Shown here in pieces: positions 57,170 to 64,000 of a stretch of DNA of 64,000 bases. Numbering within the stretch: the stretch's first letter is position 1; every line of letters starts with the position of its first letter. A model generated the notes under the pieces. It was given only the letters and a program-made list of their open reading frames with translations. It was not told where the DNA came from and made no database searches. Source of the DNA: Eremomyces bilateralis CBS 781.70 (taxonomy: Eukaryota > Ascomycota > Dothideomycetes > Eremomycetales > Eremomycetaceae); NCBI RefSeq assembly GCF_010015585.1, contig NW_022985067.1, positions 1,068,437 to 1,132,436 on the forward strand, in the 5' to 3' direction. The position numbers were made by a program, and so were the translations under genes.

Positions 57170-58212
57170 CTCCGAATGTATGTCGGAGTAAGCGCTCTGG
57201 GCCACTACGCCAAGTCGGCCAGCCACCCAGTCGTGGCTAAGACGTCGGAAACACTAATTAGAAGGGGTCTGGGGGGCGCTGCAGAACAGGGGCGTGCAAG
57301 GAGCAAGGGGAAGAGGCAGGCCGCGTGCGATACGCATACGTCCACACGGTGTAAGCGGAGACGGGACTCCAGCGAGCGGAGGAGATCATCCAAATGGTCA
57401 GGCAAGAAGCCCAACTACACCGCCGTAGGGGAGGCAGGAGTCCCCCACCGCAACCCCTGCGCATAAAATCCGCCATAGGGAAGTGGGCGGATCGCAACTA
57501 GCAGGAGGAATGGCAACGCAAGGCCCAGAACCAAACGGCAAGCATCTGGAAGGGCAACTGGTGCGAGGACCGCCTAAAACTATGATGGAGCCCCAAAACA
57601 CGTCGCCACCGCCCTCTTCCTCCTCCGTTCTGAAGTGATCGGTCTCAACGCATGGCTTGCACAGGTCAGAGTTCCGGAGATACGCCCAGGTTGCGCCTGT
57701 GAGTGGCCTGCGCAAAGAGTACGCCACGTTCTGATCCATTGCTCAATACACGAACAGGCTCGGCTATAGCTATTCGCACAAATCCAAACACAAGACTTGC
57801 TAGAGATCCTCTCCGCCCCGGCGAGTGCAATAGCGGCGGCCCGCTGGATAGTCGCACGCAACCTACTCCTACAATTCCAGTTCGCTAGCAAGATCGAAGA
57901 GGAGGACAGTTCAGGTTTCACGCCGTTCCAAGAGATTAGAGACGAATAGGGGGAGGGAGGAGGATGGTATGCCTGTGTAATGCAGGCGGTTCGCAAGATA
58001 TCTGCAAGAGTGGAAGCAGTGGTTCCCAGCGATGAACAACGATTGAGGATAAAAGTAAGGCTAAAGCGGGCAATCCGCCGTAGCGCTAGCGTGGTTTTCT
58101 AAATGGTTTTCCCACGGGGTTTTTTGTCCTCCATAGTAGCGATACAGCCTGCATGGACTAGATAGGGCCGTATGGTATCAGGCGTTAAATAGACCAAATA
58201 ATAATAATAGTC
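57170..58212 (+). mobile_element. 5'-truncated, decayed LINE (Tad-like), 3' end
   Basis: Plus-strand sequence reads as the C-terminal end of a non-LTR retrotransposon ORF2. LRIKSAIGKWADRN and EEWQRKAQ look like the part after RNase H; LRSEVIGLNAWLAQVRVPE, then PGCACEWPAQRVRHVLIHC, with the CCHC-like Cys-His pattern typical of the LINE tail, and ARWIVARNLLLQF follow. A stop ends the frame at about 57949. After a 3' untranslated part it finishes in an ATA-rich run (AAATAATAATAATAG, 58196-58210), the usual Tad-clade tail. The frame is interrupted by stops, for example after ADRN and before LFAQIQTQ, and most of ORF2 and all of ORF1 are missing. The left boundary is approximate. Confidence 0.7.
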
Positions 58213-58834
58213 CATCTTGAAGTTTTGATTATCTCCTGCTTAGGCCTTCGAAGCCGGCAGGTTTGATACGTCCCCAGTGTGGTTATTTTGAGGCTCTCCA
58301 TTGAGTCATATATTTTGTCACATTATTGGACACCTACCAGAGATGCCACTGGCCACACTAGCAGTTAAATCGGTATGGCACACGTAAGACTTTACATTGC
58401 TACAAGAACTTCCCGCCAACGAGAGTGCAGCCGTTGGAAATCAGAGGTTATTACTTATTGTCATCACGCAAGATTTCTTCCTTCGTTCTTTATCTCAAAT
58501 AAGCTCGGGTGTATCTACCCTGCGATGAATCCTACTTCGTACACAATACAAGCGTCTCATTCCTTCTGTCGGAAAACCTATTGTTTCCGTGATTGGTTAA
58601 CTCATTGACACGTTAAACCAATCAATAGCAGCTGAGTCCCTGCCGAACCTGGTGGTTCAACCCCGGGGCACCTAGATCCCTTGGACAGATATAAATGCCG
58701 CGCGAGGGACGCACAACATGTTGATGTTTTCGGATCTTAGTCCTTGTGATCGTCCTCAAAGTCGAGCTGCCTCCTGTCGAACGAACAGTATCCCCGATTC
58801 AGCCTTGCTCTTCTTTACTGTATTTTCTTGAATC
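58213..58834. other. Promoter region of the reductase gene
   Basis: About 620 bases; no gene. TATAAA at 58690-58695 is a likely TATA box, about 140 bases before the start codon. Confidence 0.5.
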
Positions 58835-60039
58835 ATGCCAGAGCTATCCTTCACTCCCGTCCTTCCCAAGGGGAGTCTCGTCCTTGTGTCGGGGGCAAAT
58901 AGCATGCTGGGAAGTCATGTTGTAAAACAGCTCTTGGAATACGGATACAAAGTCCGGGGGACAGTCCGTGACGTGGAGAAAAACGCCTGGATGGTGGATT
59001 TCTTCAAGAGCTACGGAGAAGAAAGCTTCGAGCTCGTGAGGGTCCTTGATATTGCAGTGGCGGGGGCATTTGACGATGCAATCCAGGGTAGGTGATCTGA
59101 GATGGCATATGAAAAGGGGGCAGAGATTGAACAATAGTTGACAATAGGATGTGCTGGCGTGATCCATCTGGCAATGGTCACGAACTGGGCTCCAAATCAT
59201 CCAGATGATGTCGTACCACTCGCCGTCGCCGCAACATTGGGGTTCCTCAAATCTGCCGCCGACACCCCGAGTGTAAAGCGTTTCGTGCATTGCTCCTCTT
59301 CAGCAGCAGCCAGAAGACCGACTGCCAACGTACGACGGGTGATTGATTCAGACACGTATAACGATGAGACTGTTCAAGCCATTTATGCCGATAAAGGAGA
59401 AATACAAGGACTCGACAAAGCATTTGCCGTCTATACCGCGAGCAAAGTTCAGAGCGAGAAAGCAGCTTGGAAGTTCGTGGAAGAAAACAAGCCTCCCTTT
59501 GTATTTAATACGGGTGTGTATTCTAATCATGTACACGTCAAAGGTTCGAAAGCTGACTTGCCTAGTTCTTCCCGAACTTTGTTTTGGCGAAATATTTAAC
59601 GCGGAGAAGCAAGGCTTTCCATCTTCGGCCGGATTTGCCAAGGCCTGCTTTGAGGGAGACCTTAACTCCTTCGCATTCCTTCCGCCCCGTAGGTGTCATC
59701 TTGGACATGCGCTTGTTCTTCTTCTACTAACGGATCCTAGAACAATATGTCAATACGGAAGACGCCGCTGTGACCCATATTGCAGGCTTGATTCACCCGG
59801 ACGTCACCAGCGAGCGACTGTTTGCCTTTGCTGAGCCGTTCAATTGGAATGACGTCCTTGCGGTCTATCGCAAGCTGTTTCCAAGCAATAAATTCCTGGA
59901 TGATATGGACCTTGGTAAGGATTTGTTGGAGATCAAGGGACATGATAGAGTGGATCGACTGCTGAAGGAGATGGGACGACCCAAGGGGTTCAGGAAGCTT
60001 GAAGAGAGCCTCACCCAACTTACGAAGGCGTTCGCCTAG
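58835..60039 (+). CDS. Extended SDR, Gre2-like aldehyde/ketone reductase
   Basis: Four exons, 58835-59087, 59148-59513, 59566-59688 and 59741-60039, encode 346 residues. Introns of 60, 52 and 52 bases have donors GTAGGT, GTGTGT and GTAGGT; the third has a CTACTAAC branch site. The NADP-binding Rossmann motif is VSGANSMLGSHVV and the catalytic pair is Tyr180 and Lys184 in YTASK, with the serine-rich strand VHCSSSAAA before it. This is the NAD-dependent epimerase/dehydratase family that includes yeast Gre2 and many fungal reductases. Exon joins give VLPELCFGEIF and FLPPQQYVNTED, the expected continuations. The physiological substrate is unknown. No partner genes lie close by. Confidence 0.9.
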
Positions 60040-60560
60040 GTTGCTGCTTGGACAATCCTGGAGATAGGATTGGGGATATTTCGCCCGAATTAGTACTGAA
60101 TACTTTCCATACCTAGATACTGCCGAACACAATCAAACCCAAGGTATTCTTGTCTTGACCGAATCCAATACAGAACGTCGTCCAAATTGGCTTTCCAACG
60201 CCTACTCGCCACCTCTACAACGCGAATAGATGCAATCTAATGTGATTTGGACCGAGTATACCGTACCAGGCAACTCATGCTTGAAGAATGTACTTGGACA
60301 TAAGGATTCAGGATGAACAGAAATCATGTTATGAGCAAGACCGAGAGGTTGACGATATGACCTGATGCCCTTGGAACGGATATATTTCGGATGTTGGAAA
60401 GTGACCCACAAAATTTTGCGGGATGAACCAGAACTGGACCGCAGACGCGATTGAACCTTCATCGTGAACACTAGGATCTTCAACTTTTCCATTCCAATAC
60501 GATACCGTGTGAGACTCTAGCAGACTCTGGCTTAAATTTTAGCCTGATTGGATATCGAAA
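60040..60560. other. Intergenic region between reductase gene and atp25
   Basis: About 520 bases; no gene seen. It should contain the reductase 3' end and the atp25 promoter. Confidence 0.5.
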
Positions 60561-61598
60561 ATGGCAGCACCTCGAGCCCTCATATCCTCGTTGCGATGTA
60601 CAGGCTGCCGATCGCCCATCGTCCGGCCTTTTCTTCCATCTTATACTGAGCGCGTTCCGCCTCCCCGACGCGAATTGAGTCGCCTATTCACTACCTCGAT
60701 CCGGAAAAACGTAGAAATACCAGCGGAAGGCTCTCATAATAGCCGCAATGACACCCCCGAGCCTTCTCCCGACTCGTCTCTCCCGTGGTACCTACAACCC
60801 GCCCACCGACAACCTACGCTCCTCACATCCCCTATCGCCTCTGCGCCACTCCCCGACCTTCCTTCGAACCCTCCACCACTTCTCGCGCCGCTCCTTTCTC
60901 ATATCAACGAGGGCCTCGGCCTTACGGATATCTCATTGCTCGACCTGCGCCAACACACCTCCAGCATCTCTCAACTTACCGCCATCCCCGAGTCGCTGCA
61001 CCCGCCTACGCTAGGCCCTTCATTATTAATGCTCATCGCGACCGCTCGGAGTACGCCGCATCTACACTTGTCCTCTCAGAGATTGTGTCGCTGGCTGCGG
61101 ACGGAATGGAAACTGAGGGCTCGAGCGGATGGTCTACTGGGTAGAGGAGAGTTGCGGAGAATCGGGAAGCGGAAGGCGAAGAAGGCAAGGACGTTGGCGA
61201 GGAGAGGGTTGATGGAGAATGCGATGGGAGGGGCGATGGGAGGGATGGGTGAGGAGGGGAATAGCTCGGGATGGGTTTGCGTCTATGTTCCCGGTGTCAA
61301 GGCCGGGGAGTTGGAAGATGTGACGAATATGGAGCCGGAGAACGACCTGACTGAGATTGAACGGCACGATGGGTTCGTGGGCTTCGATGAGACCGAACAA
61401 GGAAGTACGGTGGTGGTGCAGGTCATGACGGAGGCGAAGAGAGCGGAGCTGGATCTGGAGGGTCTATGGAGTGGATGGATGCACCGTGAGCAGAAGAGAT
61501 GGGCTAAGATTGATTTTCAAGCGGAGGAAAAGGCCAGAGAGATATCTGAAGTGGTCGCTGGGGATTCGGATCGAGGCTATTTCAAACCAATGGCTTGA
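60561..61598 (+). CDS. atp25: Atp25-like mitochondrial protein with RsfS-type domain, short form
   Basis: Single exon, 345 residues. The N-terminus is basic and hydroxylated (SSLRCTGCRSPIVRPF, RLFTTSIRKN) and reads as a mitochondrial presequence. After PWYLQ, the segment from GLGLTDISLLDLRQ through PPTLGPSLLMLIATAR to LCRWLRTEWKLRARADGLLGRGELRRIGKRKAKKA matches the Atp25 N-terminal half, whose fold is that of the ribosome silencing factor RsfS. In yeast the C-terminal half of Atp25 stabilises the mRNA for ATP synthase subunit 9 and the N-terminal half supports assembly of its ring. Fungal Atp25 proteins are usually about twice this long; here a stop follows GYFKPMA and no continuation is visible downstream. 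Confidence 0.85.
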   Translation: MAAPRALISSLRCTGCRSPIVRPFLPSYTERVPPPRRELSRLFTTSIRKNVEIPAEGSHNSRNDTPEPSPDSSLPWYLQPAHRQPTLLTSPIASAPLPDLPSNPPPLLAPLLSHINEGLGLTDISLLDLRQHTSSISQLTAIPESLHPPTLGPSLLMLIATARSTPHLHLSSQRLCRWLRTEWKLRARADGLLGRGELRRIGKRKAKKARTLARRGLMENAMGGAMGGMGEEGNSSGWVCVYVPGVKAGELEDVTNMEPENDLTEIERHDGFVGFDETEQGSTVVVQVMTEAKRAELDLEGLWSGWMHREQKRWAKIDFQAEEKAREISEVVAGDSDRGYFKPMA

Positions 61599-61945
61599 CG
61601 AGCTCATGGAATCGCCACACACGTTGCCAACCTCAAGGACCTCGCAGTCTACAATGGACAAGCCGTTTGGGCTGAACTTTACGAAGCCATAACCTCTCCC
61701 GGCTCCCGGAGGACACTGATATATGTATGTATCTGAGTATTGGGCATTTAGGCTTCAACCACTTCGCTGCCTTATCCACTGAAATCATCTGCTGGCATGT
61801 GAATTCCGATACTTACCTATCTATGTAACTAAGAACTTCATCAAATGCATCATCGACTACGTCAGAGCCTCCATTATTGTGTTCACCAAGGAGCCGTGCA
61901 ACTTCCGGAATCCGGGAAGGATGTGGCGATGCTAAATCCAAAATA
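61599..61945. other. Region between atp25 and the minisatellite
   Basis: About 350 bases; no gene seen and no sequence resembling the missing C-terminal half of Atp25. Confidence 0.5.
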
Positions 61946-62410
61946 GCTTAAGCACCAGCGGCACCTTGAGCACCAGCGGCACCTTGAGCACCAGTGGCAC
62001 CTTGAGCACCAGTAATACGGTAGCACCTTAAGCACCAGCGGCATCTTAAGCACCAGTAGCATCTTCAGCACCAGCGGCACCTTGAGCACCAGCGACACCT
62101 TAAGCACCAGCGACATCTTAAGCACCGGCATCTTAAGTACCGGCACCTCAAGTACCGGCACCCTAAGCACCGGCACCCTGAGCACCAGCGAGGCCTTAAG
62201 CACCGGCACCTTGAGCACCAGCGGCACCTTAAACATCGGCACCTTAAACATCGGCACCTTAAGCACCAGCGGCACCTTAAGCACCAGCACCTTAAGCACC
62301 GGCACCTTGAGCACCAGCGGCACCTTAAGTATCGGCACCTTAAGTATCGGCACCTTGAGCACCAGCAGCACCTTAAGTACTGGCATCTTGAGCACCAGCG
62401 GCGCCTGCGG
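61946..62410. repeat. Minisatellite of 18-base and 15-base units
   Basis: Core unit AGCACCAGCGGCACCTTR, repeated about 25 times with shorter 15-base variants. It can be read in three ways: plus strand Ser-Thr-Ser-Gly-Thr-Leu; minus strand Val-Leu-Lys-Val-Pro-Leu, open for 179 codons from an ATG at 62422 to 61883; and minus strand Gly-Ala-Gln-Gly-Ala-Ala, a collagen-like Gly-X-Y pattern interrupted by TAA wherever CTCAAG has become CTTAAG. Which frame, if any, was or is a gene is not known. Confidence 0.85.
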
Positions 62411-64000
62411 CGCCACCGCCATTTTATGAATCCCTGGAGCATATCATGGATGCATCGATATTGAGGCTGACATTCTGATGGCGATGACACGAAGCACAAT
62501 CAAACATCCATGGAGATGATTCGGATTCGCCGACAGCTGCAGCGATATTGACCCGCCAGGAAGATCCAGATGTTTTAGTGACGCTGTGGCAGATGACTTG
62601 CATATCGAGTATGTACAATCGAGGTTGACAAATATCTTGGTTTCAAGGACTCCGAAATTCACCCCAATGCCGTCATCTCCAACCCACGTGTGATAGGGTA
62701 GGGCATGTGGATTTCAGAATGACCTGCCAACTCGAGGCAGCACGTGCAAACAGCGGCAGAAAAGTATTAGGGCGCTTTCGCTTGATGAATGGTGAGTTGA
62801 CACCATCCTTTCCAAAGAAAATTGTCCGTCGCTACAACACAGCGGATCCGGATGGATCCGTCAGACATGTGAGACGCTGCAACGAAATTCGCTGGATAGG
62901 GATGATTTCCGAACGCTTCGGAGGCATGATGAAACCACACGGCAGCCGACCGCTCGGATCTCCCGCAAGGTTCCAATATCCAAAGACCAGAACTCACGTG
63001 TTGGAGTGGAATGAAGTGGAGTTGCAGCATGATCTACCCCACAACCGCAACCCCTTGCCGACTCACTGGGCTGAGGTCCCACATCCCGAGCCCCGAGGCG
63101 AGGTTTCGGTACTCATGTACCTACTTGGTACCGCGACCTCTGCGTACCAGAAATATTAGGACGACAAGGAATTCAAATTGGTAATCCGGAATATCACATC
63201 CGGAATACCACCGAATATCTAGGAGGAACCATCCTCGGAAGTTGGGAGGAATACTGGAGGGAGTAATATTCTAGATTGTTCCTTGGAGTCTAACCTGTAT
63301 TGGTAAGTGTTCGCAGCGAAAGTCCCAAGCCAATATCACGAAACTCGGCAAAAGTTGGGAAATGGATAGTGACGATATTTCTGCCGTGTTATTCAATGCC
63401 TCGGAGATGAGTCGTTTCGGGTCTCGGGACCAAGTCACGATCTTTGCGGAAACCCCCATGGCCCAGATTGGCCGAGCGCGGACGCGGTGGTCTGCTAGAA
63501 ACTTTAGTCTCTACTCTCTAGTTAGTAGAGGTACACGTCGACAAACTTTGCGAAAGAGCTAGACTTGTGCGCTGGGACTTGTCAGGGGCCTCAGAGCGAG
63601 GATATTATAAATGAAAGTGCAATAACCTCCGAACATGGTTAGTACTCGCCACGTGCCAGCACGCAAAGGACACATCATTCTATTCAGCATCTCGACGAAA
63701 TGGGGAAGTCCAATATCATTCTATATCTTCGGCGTTTAATTTCCGTTCCAAGTGATACTGGATACGGGTATACGCAGCGGAAGTTGTTAGTTCAACTAGT
63801 CCCTGCAGTCTGCGGACAATCCGAGCGAATCCGCAAAGATGGTGCATTCGGGCAAGTACGGAATGGAGACACTCGTCCTTGGTAAAGCCTAGATCGAAAC
63901 CGTTGCGCTAGGGAAGCCAAGCGACTCGTCGAATGTCGCGACCGATGTCGTCGATGACGGGAGAAATAGGAGCCAGCGTGAAGGGGTTTCAAAAATCGAT
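62411..64000. other. Right edge, unassigned
   Basis: About 1.6 kb. A plus-strand frame at 62707-63159 has no ATG at its start and no recognisable motif. A short imperfect direct repeat of the ATCCGGAATA kind occurs near 63184-63210. No supported gene. Confidence 0.4.

Noticed and set aside
58640-58670. Box-B-like GGTTCAACCCC before the reductase gene
   Set aside because: The T stem pairs poorly and no tRNA 5' half is present upstream.
62707-63159. 150-codon plus-strand frame near the right edge
   Set aside because: It has no ATG at its start and no motif; too weak to call.
1-64000. CRISPR arrays, operons, riboswitches and biosynthetic gene clusters
   Set aside because: No regularly spaced repeats were seen, the genome is fungal, and no backbone synthase gene (PKS, NRPS or terpene cyclase) lies near the Zn2Cys6 regulator or the reductase.

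Overview
The window is nuclear DNA of a filamentous ascomycete (Pezizomycotina). Genes carry many short introns of about 50-60 bases with GTRNGT donors, CTAAC or CTGAC branch sites and YAG acceptors. The gene set (Sm F, Rtp1, Gir2, Arp3, Tfb4, prefoldin 5, a GCN4/CpcA-type bZIP, PRMT5, Yra1, Vps11, Atp25) is the conserved eukaryotic core in a typical fungal arrangement on both strands. I cannot name the species. Exon structures were worked out by hand from frame, splice sites and family alignment knowledge; gene identities rest on recalled family motifs, not on searches.

Layout. 0-3.5 kb: a PIF1-type helicase frame resembling a Helitron remnant, then a gene-poor stretch and an intron-bearing tRNA-Ala(CGC). 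3.9-10.8 kb: Sm F, Rtp1 and an AT-hook-like nuclear protein. 12.8-15 kb: a secreted chitin deacetylase with five chitin-binding (CBM18) modules. 16.7-21.2 kb: a Cys-rich unknown, a peroxisomal-type crotonase, Gir2 and a small basic nuclear protein. 22.9-33.3 kb: Arp3, a taspase/asparaginase-like Thr hydrolase, Tfb4, a Zn2Cys6 regulator and prefoldin 5. 33.8-36.1 kb: a decayed STAND/TPR/propeller-like gene. 38.3-40 kb: a CpcA-type bZIP with a uORF-rich leader. 40.8-49 kb: PRMT5, an MFS transporter and an aldehyde dehydrogenase. 50.3-56.1 kb: divergent yra1 (with one very large intron) and vps11. 57.2-58.2 kb: a decayed LINE 3' end. 58.8-61.6 kb: an SDR reductase and an Atp25 homologue lacking its usual C-terminal half. 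61.9-62.4 kb: an 18-base coding-like minisatellite. The rest is unassigned.

Most genes are housekeeping and functionally unlinked. Themes that recur are RNA processing and transcription (Sm F, Rtp1, Tfb4, Yra1, PRMT5) and cytoskeleton or trafficking (Arp3, prefoldin 5, Vps11). I found no gene cluster that forms an obvious new multi-gene system. The most informative oddities are the regulated-looking architectures of yra1 and the bZIP gene, the repeated intron position in the CBM18 modules, two introns that are stop-free and a multiple of three, the half-length Atp25, and the minisatellite whose variants are silent in two frames and nonsense in the third.
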